Notes under the pieces: model-generated
Told to the model about the DNA's origin: nothing
The model's input: the letters and a program-made list of their open reading frames with translations, nothing else
The model's database searches: none
Translations under genes and position numbers: made by a program
In this document: positions 33,420 to 40,830 of the stretch, piece after piece
How positions within the stretch are numbered: position 1 is the stretch's first letter
Layout of the letters: every line of letters starts with the position of its first letter
Source: an uncultured Eubacterium sp.
Lineage (GTDB): Bacteria; Bacillota; Clostridia; Lachnospirales; Lachnospiraceae
DNA length: 43,883 nucleotides
Direction: 5' to 3'
Assembly: GCA_905236225.1 (NCBI GenBank)
Contig: CAJOPM010000045.1
Coordinates: 1-43,883 of the forward strand

Positions 33420-33599
33420 TTGAAGAAGTTGGTGAATTCATATCGCGGCTATTCGACCAGCATTGAGTTCAGTGAAGATGAGAATGTTTACATTGGGATA
33501 GTTAAGGATATCGCAGAGGGTTTTCGAGGTAGAACCATCGACGAGGCATTGAAATGATTCCACTCGGTGGTTGACCGGCATATCAATATCGGAGGATAA
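33420..33599 (+). pseudogene. HicB-like antitoxin gene interrupted by in-frame TGA
   Basis: From TTG at 33420 the frame encodes YRGYSTSIEFSEDENVYIG, then RTIDEALK, before TGA at 33555-33557. In the same frame it continues FHSVVDRHINIGG to TAA at 33597-33599. The combined product matches the N-terminal HicB pattern (YKGY..S.E.SE.D...G, then F...VD.Y), with the TGA falling exactly inside the conserved helix before FH..VD. This points to a nonsense mutation in a HicB-type gene, or a short variant. No HicA toxin is adjacent. An extended -10 TGATATAAT at 33395-33403 could drive the islet, but it overlaps the weak GGAG at 33405, so the true start is uncertain (GTG at 33432 is an alternative). Confidence 0.6.
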
Positions 33600-33600
33600 C

Positions 33601-33759
33601 ATGTTCGATTTCACAGATCCCGGATTCCTTGGGCTCATGGAGTCCGAAGGGATGATGGATACAAACGAAGGACTGATCTCCCGCGTTTCAAAGGTGCTGG
33701 AGAACAGCCCGAGCAATGTTAAGTCTTATAGTTTTTGTGCGGAGCATAACGATGACTGA
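33601..33759 (+). CDS. Small acidic protein of the islet
   Basis: A 52-residue protein (MFDFTDPGFLGLMESEGMM...) without a recognised family. A strong GGAGG at 33591-33595 lies 5 nt before the ATG. The gene overlaps the next by 8 nt (ATGACTGA), as in genuinely coupled genes. Codon use is that of the islet. It could be a small partner of the two membrane proteins that follow. Role unknown. Confidence 0.65.
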   Translation: MFDFTDPGFLGLMESEGMMDTNEGLISRVSKVLENSPSNVKSYSFCAEHNDD

Positions 33760-34177
33760 GAAGAAACGAAAAGCCTTGCGGAACATCGATGTGAGACTTC
33801 TGTATATTCTCCCATCTTTGCTCGCACTCGTGATTGCATTCACAGTGTTTGCGTATCAGTTCGGGAACGAGATCGTGGATCTGAAAAACACCTGCTACAC
33901 GATCTACATGAATACGCCAGAGAACAGAACGGAAGATGAAATGATCGAAGAGTTGGATGAAATGCTGGTGAATTATGATATCTCAGGCTTTACGATCAAC
34001 CTGAATACCCAGGGCGCGTATGTTTCAGACGGCAAGATTCAGCTCGACAATTCGCTGCAGATTGCGTTCATGGATATCGCAAGAGATACAGTATACAAAA
34101 TTGCAGAGGACTTGCGGGAAACTTATGGCGTGACGATCATGATACAGGAATCTGTCGTGAAGGTCTCGTATCTGTGA
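33752..34177 (+). CDS. Membrane-anchored protein of unknown function (islet)
   Basis: A 141-residue protein with a basic N-terminus (MTEKKRKALRNIDVR), one hydrophobic helix (about residues 17-37) and an extracytoplasmic domain of about 100 residues with alternating helices and strands, ending VTIMIQESVVKVSYL. I recognise no family. GGAG at 33741-33744 and the overlap with the preceding gene set the start at 33752; the longer frame from 33716 lies within the upstream gene. It overlaps or abuts the next gene and has the same GC-rich codon use. Confidence 0.75.
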   Translation: MTEKKRKALRNIDVRLLYILPSLLALVIAFTVFAYQFGNEIVDLKNTCYTIYMNTPENRTEDEMIEELDEMLVNYDISGFTINLNTQGAYVSDGKIQLDNSLQIAFMDIARDTVYKIAEDLRETYGVTIMIQESVVKVSYL

Positions 34178-34188
34178 GGTCAGCGCCC

Positions 34189-34776
34189 ATGAGTTACGTT
34201 TTATGCCTGGTCATTTCAAACTGTCTGTCGTTCGTCGGCTTTTTACTGGTCGTTTACTACAGCATCCATATCAACAGAGACAGCATGCTGCGGATCAGCA
34301 TAGTCATGACGTTGCTGCAGATCACAGCGTATGTCATCATCGGCTGCTTTAATGCGGCAGTGGCTTCTCTGTTTGCGCTGCTACGGAGTTATATTTGTCT
34401 GAAATACCCGAACATAAAAGAAGGCACGCTTATCAAAACAGCGAACCTCATAGTCGGAACAGCCTTCTCGATGTGGTGCGCATATCACGGCGACGGCACA
34501 TGGGTCGCTTATCTGCCGGCGGCGAGCTTCCTGTTCTGCTCCATCGGTTATTATTTGACGAAAAGCCCCGGCGCACTGCGGATCATCAACGCATTGGATG
34601 TCCTGTTGTTCTGGATGGTGTTTGACTTTGTCAATCTGATGGTATTTTACGTTGTGGTGGATCTGTTCATCGTCACTTTCCCCATCGCAGAGCGATATGT
34701 GAATCTAGACAGAACAGATTTTGCGGAACATACGCAGAAGAGCAACCCTCAAAATAAGGCGTTCAGAGATTCATGA
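34189..34776 (+). CDS. Multi-pass membrane protein, YgjV-like (islet)
   Basis: A 195-residue protein with about six hydrophobic segments. Its length, the motif NAAVASLFALLRSYICLKYP and a later WVAYLPAASFLFCSIGYYL resemble the YgjV family of inner-membrane proteins, whose function is unknown. The assignment is by recalled pattern only. The ATG at 34189 follows GAGG at 34176-34179; an in-frame GTG at 34174 would overlap the previous stop. The hydrophilic C-terminal tail is charged. It is the last gene of the islet and is followed by an imperfect hairpin (34775-34783 with 34807-34815). Confidence 0.75.
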   Translation: MSYVLCLVISNCLSFVGFLLVVYYSIHINRDSMLRISIVMTLLQITAYVIIGCFNAAVASLFALLRSYICLKYPNIKEGTLIKTANLIVGTAFSMWCAYHGDGTWVAYLPAASFLFCSIGYYLTKSPGALRIINALDVLLFWMVFDFVNLMVFYVVVDLFIVTFPIAERYVNLDRTDFAEHTQKSNPQNKAFRDS

Positions 34777-34910
34777 TATCAACTCGTTCCATACAGAGTG
34801 TGTGGCGTTGATGTCAAAGAAATAAGTAAATCCTGCTAATGTATATTGAGGAGGAAGGAACACTACGACAAAACTGATCGTAGCATTAATGTATAGTTTC
34901 TACATAAAGT

Positions 34911-34963
34911 AATACATTCCCAATCTGCCGGCACTGTATAGTCCGGCAGATTGGGAATGTATT
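34911..34963 (+). terminator. 21-bp-stem hairpin at right islet end
   Basis: A perfect 21-bp stem (34911-34931 with 34943-34963) with an 11-nt loop, ending one base before the right 19-bp repeat. It lacks a long U-tract, so it may be a terminator-like structure or a recombination end. The gap 34777-34910 holds no convincing gene. Confidence 0.7.
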
Positions 34964-34964
34964 A

Positions 34965-34983
34965 GTTTATATAAACAACAGCC
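34965..34983 (+). repeat. 19-bp direct repeat, right islet border
   Basis: Identical to 33355-33373. It is followed by ttttattaaa, which would form the U-tract of the original secG terminator if the islet were removed. Confidence 0.9.
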
Positions 34984-35010
34984 TTTTATTAAATTCAAGG
35001 AGATGCAAAT

Positions 35011-36942
35011 TTGGGATCAAAAGCTAAATACCTTAGAGGGGTTTTTATGGCTAATAAAAACGGATATGGATTTGTCAGCGTAGATGATGAGGATGAAGAT
35101 GTATTTATATCACCTGATAATACTCATAACGCTTTTCATATGGATAAAGTGCGAATTAAGATACTTCCTGTAAAGAGTGGACATTCCAGGGAAGGTAAGA
35201 TAGTAGCAATTGAAGAGCATGGAATTGACAAGGTAGTGGGAACCTATGTTAATAATGGGGAATACGGGTTTGTCATAGCTGATAATGCAAAAATAACAAA
35301 AGATATTTATGTTACAGCAGCTAATTCTAAGAACGCTTTAGACAATCAGAAGGTCGTAGCACTTATTACTTCATATGGAGATAAAAAACATAAGCCTGAA
35401 GGTAAAATCATAGAAATTCTTGGCGATAGGGAAACTGTGGGAGTTGATATTTCCTCTATAGCTAGAGAATACGATATAGATGAAGAATTCCCTAAAAAGG
35501 TTTTAAAACAGGCTTTGAATGTATCCTCTAAGGTTAGCCGGACGGATATAGAATGGAGAAGCGATCTTAGAGATCTTACCATGGTAACTATTGATGGTGA
35601 AGATGCTAAGGATTTAGATGATGCGGTATCTTTGACTGTTAGGGATGGATATTATTATCTGGGGGTTCATATTGCAGATGTATCAAATTACGTTCAAGAG
35701 GGAAGCGCACTTGATAAAGAAGCCCTAAAAAGAGGGACATCTGTTTATTTGACCGGAAGAGTTATTCCAATGCTTCCTAAAGAACTCTCAAATGGTATTT
35801 GCTCTTTAAATCAAGGCCAGGATAGGCTGGCACTTAGTTGCATAATGAAGATTGACAAAAATGGCGTTATTCAAGACCATGAAATCAAGGAAAGCGTAAT
35901 ATGTGTTAATCATAGGATGACATATGGAGAAGTTAATAGTATTATCTGTGGTGGTGATGACACATTAACAAAGAAATATTTTGATGTCATAGATATGCTA
36001 AAGCAGATGCATACTCTTTCGTTAATGCTTCGCCAAAACAGAGAAAAAAGAGGCGCTATTGATTTTGATTTTCCAGAGACGGATGTGATTCTTGATAATA
36101 ATGGACACCCGATAGATATAAAAGCCCACGAAAGAAATGATGCGACAAGGTTAATTGAGGATTTTATGCTTGCTGCAAATGAGACAGTCGCAGAAGAATA
36201 TTATTGGAGAAGTATTCCTTTTTTATATAGGACTCACTTAAAGCCTGATTTAGAAAAAATTGACTATCTTTCGGAAATGGTTACAAAATATGGTTGTTAT
36301 CTAAGAATTGTTAAAGATGAGATACACCCAAGACAAATACAGGAAGTTTTAAGAAAAATAAAGGGCAGTCCGCAAGAAGCTTCGCTTAGTGTTATGGTGC
36401 TTAGAGCTATGCAACAGGCTAAATATACATCCGCATGTGACGGACATTTTGCACTTGCAGCTAAATATTACTGCCATTTCACATCGCCAATCAGAAGATA
36501 TCCTGATTTGCAAATACATAGAATTATTAAAGAAGTAATAAACGGCAAATATGATGAAAAGAGAAGAAGCCATTATTCTTCAATAATTGATGATGTTGCA
36601 CAGCAATGCAGCGAATTGGAAAGAAGAGCGCAGGAAGCAGAAAGACAAAGCGTAAAACTAAAGGTTTCTGAATATATGAAGGAAAACATCGGAAAGATTT
36701 TTGATGGTGTAGTAAGCTCTGTTACATCTTTTGGAGCATATGTTCAATTGGAAAATACAGCAGAAGGACTTGTGCACATATCACAAATTATAGATGATTA
36801 TTATATATATGATGAAAAAGAAAATGCTTTGTGTGCTACTAATAGCGGACGACAAATATGCATAGGTGACAAAGTCAGAGTTGTTGTAAGCTCTGCGGAT
36901 ACTAACATGCGGACAGTTGATTTTAAATTTGTGGAGAATTAA
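35011..36942 (+). CDS. rnr: Ribonuclease R (short form)
   Basis: 3'-5' exoribonuclease of the RNB family that degrades structured RNA and acts with tmRNA on faulty mRNAs. The 643 residues have cold-shock-like domains at the N-terminus (from about residue 8), the RNB catalytic motif DGEDAKDLDDAV with Asp195, Asp201, Asp203 and Asp204, and a C-terminal S1 domain (GKIFDGVVSSVTSFGAYVQL). The N-terminal winged-helix extension of longer RNase R proteins is absent. The TTG at 35011 follows AAGGAG; an internal ATG at 35047 is possible. This start lies 27 nt after the islet border, so the promoter context may have changed with the insertion. Confidence 0.93.
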   Translation: MGSKAKYLRGVFMANKNGYGFVSVDDEDEDVFISPDNTHNAFHMDKVRIKILPVKSGHSREGKIVAIEEHGIDKVVGTYVNNGEYGFVIADNAKITKDIYVTAANSKNALDNQKVVALITSYGDKKHKPEGKIIEILGDRETVGVDISSIAREYDIDEEFPKKVLKQALNVSSKVSRTDIEWRSDLRDLTMVTIDGEDAKDLDDAVSLTVRDGYYYLGVHIADVSNYVQEGSALDKEALKRGTSVYLTGRVIPMLPKELSNGICSLNQGQDRLALSCIMKIDKNGVIQDHEIKESVICVNHRMTYGEVNSIICGGDDTLTKKYFDVIDMLKQMHTLSLMLRQNREKRGAIDFDFPETDVILDNNGHPIDIKAHERNDATRLIEDFMLAANETVAEEYYWRSIPFLYRTHLKPDLEKIDYLSEMVTKYGCYLRIVKDEIHPRQIQEVLRKIKGSPQEASLSVMVLRAMQQAKYTSACDGHFALAAKYYCHFTSPIRRYPDLQIHRIIKEVINGKYDEKRRSHYSSIIDDVAQQCSELERRAQEAERQSVKLKVSEYMKENIGKIFDGVVSSVTSFGAYVQLENTAEGLVHISQIIDDYYIYDEKENALCATNSGRQICIGDKVRVVVSSADTNMRTVDFKFVEN

Positions 36943-36945
36943 ACT

Positions 36946-37413
36946 ATGTCAAATGATGTTACGAAAATGGTTGCTAATAATAAAAAAGCATATCATGATT
37001 TTTTTATAGAAGAAAAAATTGAGGCGGGAATTGCGCTGGCCGGTACAGAAGTGAAATCTTTACGTATGGGGAAATGCAGCATTAAAGAAGCATATATTCA
37101 AATAAAAGATAATGAAGCTTATATTTATGGCATGCACATATCTCCATATGAGATGGGAAATATCTTTAATAAGGATCCACTAAGAGTAAGAAAGCTTTTG
37201 CTTCACAAATCTCAAATTAATCATTTGATTGGGAAAATCAAAGAAAGAGGTTATTCTATTGTACCGCTAAGTGTATATTTTAAGGGAAATTACGCCAAGG
37301 TTGCCATAGCTTTGGCTAAAGGTAAAAAACTGTATGATAAACGTGCGGATATTGCCAAAAAAGATATGAAAAGAGAGGCACAAAGAGAGTTTAAAGTGCG
37401 TAACTTAAGATAA
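36946..37413 (+). CDS. smpB: SsrA-binding protein
   Basis: Small RNA-binding protein that delivers tmRNA to stalled ribosomes. The 155 residues have the OB-fold core with AGIALAGTEVKSLRMGKCSIKEAY, KLLLHKSQINHL and the C-terminal basic tail KRADIAKKDMKREAQREFK, which reads the empty mRNA channel. GTGGAG at 36931-36936 precedes the ATG, 3 nt after rnr. The tmRNA gene is immediately downstream, with its own promoter. Confidence 0.97.
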   Translation: MSNDVTKMVANNKKAYHDFFIEEKIEAGIALAGTEVKSLRMGKCSIKEAYIQIKDNEAYIYGMHISPYEMGNIFNKDPLRVRKLLLHKSQINHLIGKIKERGYSIVPLSVYFKGNYAKVAIALAKGKKLYDKRADIAKKDMKREAQREFKVRNLR

Positions 37414-37437
37414 AAAATATGTGAAAATGCAGCTATC

Positions 37438-37466
37438 TTGACGAAAATACTTATTTTAAATATAAT
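37438..37466 (+). promoter_or_regulatory. ssrA promoter
   Basis: TTGACG (37438-37443), a 17-nt spacer and a perfect TATAAT (37461-37466). It would start a transcript near 37473, leaving a 5' leader of about 47 nt to be cut by RNase P. Confidence 0.85.
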
Positions 37467-37519
37467 AGTTTTCATAATAAATATTACTAGTTATTAAACT
37501 TTATTTTTGCTTTAATTTT

Positions 37520-37865
37520 GGGACAGTAAAGGTTTCGACGGGGGTCTTGAAGTCGGAGAAGCTATCCGCAGGATGATGCGTTAAATCTCACATTAAAATT
37601 AAACGCTAAAGATAATAATAAATTAGCAATTGCTGCCTAAGGCAGCGCTTGCCCTTCCTTTGGCACCTGCGCTTTAGGTTTTGGGTATCGACTTCGCAGG
37701 AAACGACATATGCAAAGCTTTGAGTATATGGGCGTATTATGAAGCTACCAAACCCGGGAGAATGTCAGGTTTTCGCCCGGCAGAGGGAATTTAAAACAAC
37801 CGACTATGATAGTAGAAGTACGATGGATGGGCTTTCGGACACGAGTTCGATTCTCGTCTGTTCCA
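37520..37865 (+). ncRNA. ssrA: Transfer-messenger RNA
   Basis: The 5' end GGGACAG (37520-37526) pairs with the 3' CTGTTCC before A37865, closing the tRNA-like domain, whose T-arm reads gacacgagttcgattctcgtc. The tag reading frame at 37605-37640 encodes AKDNNKLAIAA before TAA, ending in the hydrophobic residues recognised by ClpXP-type proteases. The D-loop-like region near 37531 (ggtttcgacgggg) and pseudoknot-forming repeats are present. CCA is not encoded. Confidence 0.97.
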
Positions 37866-37877
37866 TTAACATCAATC

Positions 37878-37907
37878 TGCCGGAAATTTATTTCCGGCAA
37901 TTTTTTT
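37878..37907 (+). terminator. ssrA terminator
   Basis: A 9-bp stem tgccggaaa/tttccggca (37878-37886 with 37891-37899) followed by seven T (37901-37907). The T-run runs directly into the GAGGA ribosome binding site of the next gene, so expression of that gene must depend on read-through or a promoter inside ssrA. Confidence 0.92.
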
Positions 37908-37916
37908 GAGGAAGAT

Positions 37917-38504
37917 ATGAGCGAAGAAGCTAACACCAATTTTAATGTAAATGGGTATATTTTTGAGACAAAAACTGAGTTTGACAGAGCAAATAAGGAA
38001 TTTCAGGTGTGCAAAATTATTAGACAAAAGCTTGAATTTGCTGCGCCTGAAAAAATTCTTATGATATACAATAAGCTTATCGAAGAAAAACTTTTAGAAA
38101 CTCCTGTCGGGCTTGAATTTTTAATGGAGATTCGTAATCATCTGATTGCAACGCAGACTATTCCAAAAGATAAAATATATGATATACCTGTTCCGTCAAA
38201 GGTAGATAAATTAGAGACTGCGAAAACTGAAAACATAGATGAAATAGTTGATAATAAAAAAAGAAAAAATCAGATTTCAAAAGAAGAAAAGGTATATAGA
38301 GGTCGATTTATTACAGCTCTTGTGATAATTTTTGCGCTTATAGGCGTAATTATTGCAATGTTTTATATATCTAATTCATCTGAAAACATTACAATTCTCA
38401 ATTACAAAGAGCAAATTATTAATCAGTATGAACAATGGGAAGCTGATCTTAATGAACGAGAGCAAGTAATCAGAGAATATGAAGAAAAATATGGAATCGA
38501 GTAA
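37917..38504 (+). CDS. One-TM protein of unknown function
   Basis: A 195-residue protein. Residues about 1-80 are helical (EFDRANKEFQVCKIIRQKLEF; ILMIYNKLIEEKLLETPVGLEFL), a charged linker follows, then a hydrophobic helix at about 131-151 and a C-terminal amphipathic helix that could be a coiled coil (160-192). I recall similar proteins with a VG.EFL..LR motif in Lachnospiraceae; no function is known. The start at 37917 follows GAGGA at 37908-37912; the frame further upstream runs through tmRNA and is not coding. The response regulator gene follows closely. Confidence 0.78.
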   Translation: MSEEANTNFNVNGYIFETKTEFDRANKEFQVCKIIRQKLEFAAPEKILMIYNKLIEEKLLETPVGLEFLMEIRNHLIATQTIPKDKIYDIPVPSKVDKLETAKTENIDEIVDNKKRKNQISKEEKVYRGRFITALVIIFALIGVIIAMFYISNSSENITILNYKEQIINQYEQWEADLNEREQVIREYEEKYGIE

Positions 38505-38515
38505 AGGTGGTATAT

Positions 38516-39199
38516 ATGAGCAAAGGTAAAATTTTAGTTGTAGATGATGAAAGCAGAATGAGAAAGCTTGTCAGGGATTTTCTTGTACATAATGATTATG
38601 AAGTTTTAGAGGCAGCTGATGGCGAACAGGCACTTGATATTTTTTATAAGGACAAGGAAATTGTGCTTATTATTTTGGATGTAATGATGCCAAAAAGAAG
38701 TGGTTGGGAGGTTTTGAGTGAAATTAGGGAAACATCTGAAGTCCCGGTAATAATGCTTACGGCCAGGACAAGCGAAAATGATGAGCTTCAAGGTTTTGAT
38801 ATTGGCGCAGACGAGTATATCGCCAAACCTTTTAGCCCTAAGATTCTAGTTGCCAGAGTTGAAGCTATTTTAAGACGAAGCACTTCAAAGGAAGAAGAAG
38901 GAAAGAATATAGAGATAGGTGGTATTACGATAGATAAAGCAGCACACACTGTTGAGATAGACGGAAACAGAATTGAGCTTAGTTTTAAAGAATTCGAACT
39001 TTTGGTTTATTTTGCGGAAAATACGGGTATTGCTTTATCAAGAGAAAAAATCCTGAATCATGTATGGGATTATGATTATTTTGGCGATGCGAGAACTATT
39101 GATACGCATGTTAAAAAGCTACGTAGTAAAATGGGAGAAAAGGGAAATTATATAAAGACTATTTGGGGTATGGGATATAAATTCGATCCCGAAGCATAA
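38516..39199 (+). CDS. OmpR/PhoB-family response regulator
   Basis: Two-component regulator of 228 residues. The receiver domain has Asp9-Asp10 acid pair region (LVVDDESRM), phosphoacceptor Asp55 (ILDVMMP) and Lys104 (YIAKPFSP). The C-terminal winged-helix DNA-binding domain ends with VWDYDYFGDARTIDTHVKKLRSKMG, typical of OmpR/PhoB. The ATG at 38516 follows AAAGGTGG; an in-frame GTG at 38507 lies inside that site. The partner kinase gene begins 33 nt downstream. The regulated genes cannot be named from the sequence. Confidence 0.95.
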   Translation: MSKGKILVVDDESRMRKLVRDFLVHNDYEVLEAADGEQALDIFYKDKEIVLIILDVMMPKRSGWEVLSEIRETSEVPVIMLTARTSENDELQGFDIGADEYIAKPFSPKILVARVEAILRRSTSKEEEGKNIEIGGITIDKAAHTVEIDGNRIELSFKEFELLVYFAENTGIALSREKILNHVWDYDYFGDARTIDTHVKKLRSKMGEKGNYIKTIWGMGYKFDPEA

Positions 39200-39232
39200 A
39201 GAACTCATTATTTATAAGGAGCGTCGTCTGTT

Positions 39233-40741
39233 ATGAGAAAGGCTGTAAAAAAAACAAGGTCGATTACTAAGCAGATAGTTGTCATTACTGTTGGAATTAT
39301 TATTGGAGTAGTATTGCTTTGTATTGCTCTTAACACCACTCTTCTCGGTACTTATTATTCATACAAAAAACAAAATATCCTCTGCCAGGGCTATAAGACG
39401 ATTAATGAAGCCTGTATAGAAGATACTTTGTACAATAACTCTTTTGACATAGAGTTTGAATCTATTGCGGCAAATGGAAATCTAACCATATCAATTCTTT
39501 CTCCAAGCTGGAGTCTTATTCGTTCATCGGCGAGCAATTATTCTGCTCAAACAGACCTTATTTATCAAATCAGATTTGGCGATCAGTCAAATGTCGATAT
39601 ATTAAAAGAAAGTGAATACTATTACGTTGAAAGAGTGCTTGATAATAGGCTTGATGAGCAATATTTGGTGCTCATAGGCTCGCTCTATGATGGGAATCAG
39701 ATACTAATGAGAACACCACTTGAGGGGATTAGAGAAAGTGCGATAATAGCAAATCAGTTTTTGATTATTGCCGGAATAATAGCTGTTTTTGTCAGTATTT
39801 TTGTTGTAATAATTGTCTCTAAAAAAATCACAAATCCTATTCTTGAGCTAAGCGAAATATCTAGGCGTATGAGTGAGCTTGATTTCGAGGCTAAATTTTG
39901 CCCACATCATGAATATGAAAATGAAATCGATGTATTAGGCGATCATATGAATGCGCTTTCAAGAACGCTTGAAGAAACCATATCTGAACTAAAGAGCGCA
40001 AATCTTGAGATGAAAAGAGACATTGAGAAAAAAGATGAGATCGAAAAAATGCGCACGGAGTTTTTGGCTAATGTATCTCATGAATTAAAAACGCCCATAG
40101 CATTAATATCAGGTTATGCCGAGGGGCTAAAAGAGAGTATAGATGATGATAGAGAGAGCAGAGACTTTTATTGCGAGGTTATCATGGATGAAGCTAAGAA
40201 AATGAATGAGATGGTGAAAAAATTGCTCTCTTTAAATCAATTAGAGTTTGGTAATGAAATGATTGATATGAAGCGGTTTGATGTTACCGAGCTTACGGGA
40301 GGAGTTATCAGTGCTTCGCAAATTTTAGCTCAACAAAATCAAATTACGATTGAATTTCACCAAGATAAGCCGATATATGTATGGGCAGATGAATTTTTAA
40401 TTGAAGAAGTTCTTACAAATTATGTTAGCAATGCAATTCATTATGCAAAAAATGAGAAACGTATTATCATTAGTTTTACAGATTTTGGCGAGTCGCTAAG
40501 AGTCAGCGTGTTTAATACGGGGGATAATATACCGGCTGAAGATATAGAGAATATATGGGATAAATTCTACAAAGTCGATAAAGCCAGGACCAGAGAATAT
40601 GGTGGTAACGGGATAGGTTTATCAATTGTAAAAGCAATTATGCAATCACATGATCGCGATTTCGGAGTTATTAATAAAGAAAACGGAGTCGAATTTTACT
40701 TTGAACTTGACAAAAAAACAGGTGATGTAGAAAATGCTTAA
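39233..40741 (+). CDS. Sensor histidine kinase
   Basis: Membrane sensor kinase of 502 residues, partner of the regulator upstream. Order: TM1 (about 14-38), extracytoplasmic sensor region of about 130 residues, TM2 (about 171-196), HAMP (about 196-249), HisKA with His283 (NVSHELKTPIALISGY), and HATPase with N-box NYVSNAIHYAK, G-boxes VFNTGDNIP and YGGNGIGLSIVK. AAGGAG at 39216-39221 precedes the ATG. The signal sensed is not evident; the outer domain has no family I can name. The next gene has its own promoter. Confidence 0.95.
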   Translation: MRKAVKKTRSITKQIVVITVGIIIGVVLLCIALNTTLLGTYYSYKKQNILCQGYKTINEACIEDTLYNNSFDIEFESIAANGNLTISILSPSWSLIRSSASNYSAQTDLIYQIRFGDQSNVDILKESEYYYVERVLDNRLDEQYLVLIGSLYDGNQILMRTPLEGIRESAIIANQFLIIAGIIAVFVSIFVVIIVSKKITNPILELSEISRRMSELDFEAKFCPHHEYENEIDVLGDHMNALSRTLEETISELKSANLEMKRDIEKKDEIEKMRTEFLANVSHELKTPIALISGYAEGLKESIDDDRESRDFYCEVIMDEAKKMNEMVKKLLSLNQLEFGNEMIDMKRFDVTELTGGVISASQILAQQNQITIEFHQDKPIYVWADEFLIEEVLTNYVSNAIHYAKNEKRIIISFTDFGESLRVSVFNTGDNIPAEDIENIWDKFYKVDKARTREYGGNGIGLSIVKAIMQSHDRDFGVINKENGVEFYFELDKKTGDVENA

Positions 40742-40760
40742 AACGCTATAAAACCAACAC

Positions 40761-40789
40761 TTTACCGAAAGATTAAAGAATGATAAAAT
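40761..40789 (+). promoter_or_regulatory. Promoter for lipoprotein gene
   Basis: TTTACC (40761-40766), a 17-nt spacer and TAAAAT (40784-40789) with an extended -10 TGA. It is 41 nt before the start at 40831. Confidence 0.65.
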
Positions 40790-40830
40790 AATAAATGTAG
40801 ATTTTGTATTACTTTGGAGATGGAATATTT

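Larger units (their letters stand above)
33374..34983 (+). mobile_element. Horizontally acquired islet between secG and rnr
   Basis: This segment interrupts the usual secG-rnr order. It is bounded by a 19-bp direct repeat (the right copy is included here). Its base composition differs sharply: the line 34441-34500 is 35/60 G+C against 17/60 in 36241-36300. Codons CTG, ATC, CTC and CGG are frequent inside, whereas the surrounding genes prefer CTT, TTA, ATA and AGA. It holds a broken HicB-like gene and three unknown genes. No integrase or transposase is present, so it would have been mobilised in trans or inserted by homologous or illegitimate recombination. Confidence 0.75.

Noticed and set aside
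33555..33577. TGA at 33555 as a selenocysteine codon with the small hairpin after it
   Set aside because: HicB proteins do not use selenocysteine, and the 4-bp hairpin at 33565-33577 is too weak and close; a nonsense mutation is simpler.
34395..34625. Alternative-frame ORF of 76 codons in the islet
   Set aside because: It is nested in the YgjV-like gene in another frame and is Arg/His-rich, as expected of GC-rich shadows.
34845..34895. Mini-ORF TTG...TAG after AGGAGG-like sequence in the islet
   Set aside because: Only 16 codons; the GGAGG lies inside the frame rather than before it. No support for translation.
37806..37916. N-terminal extension of the protein at 37917
   Set aside because: It would translate the tmRNA 3' domain and its terminator.
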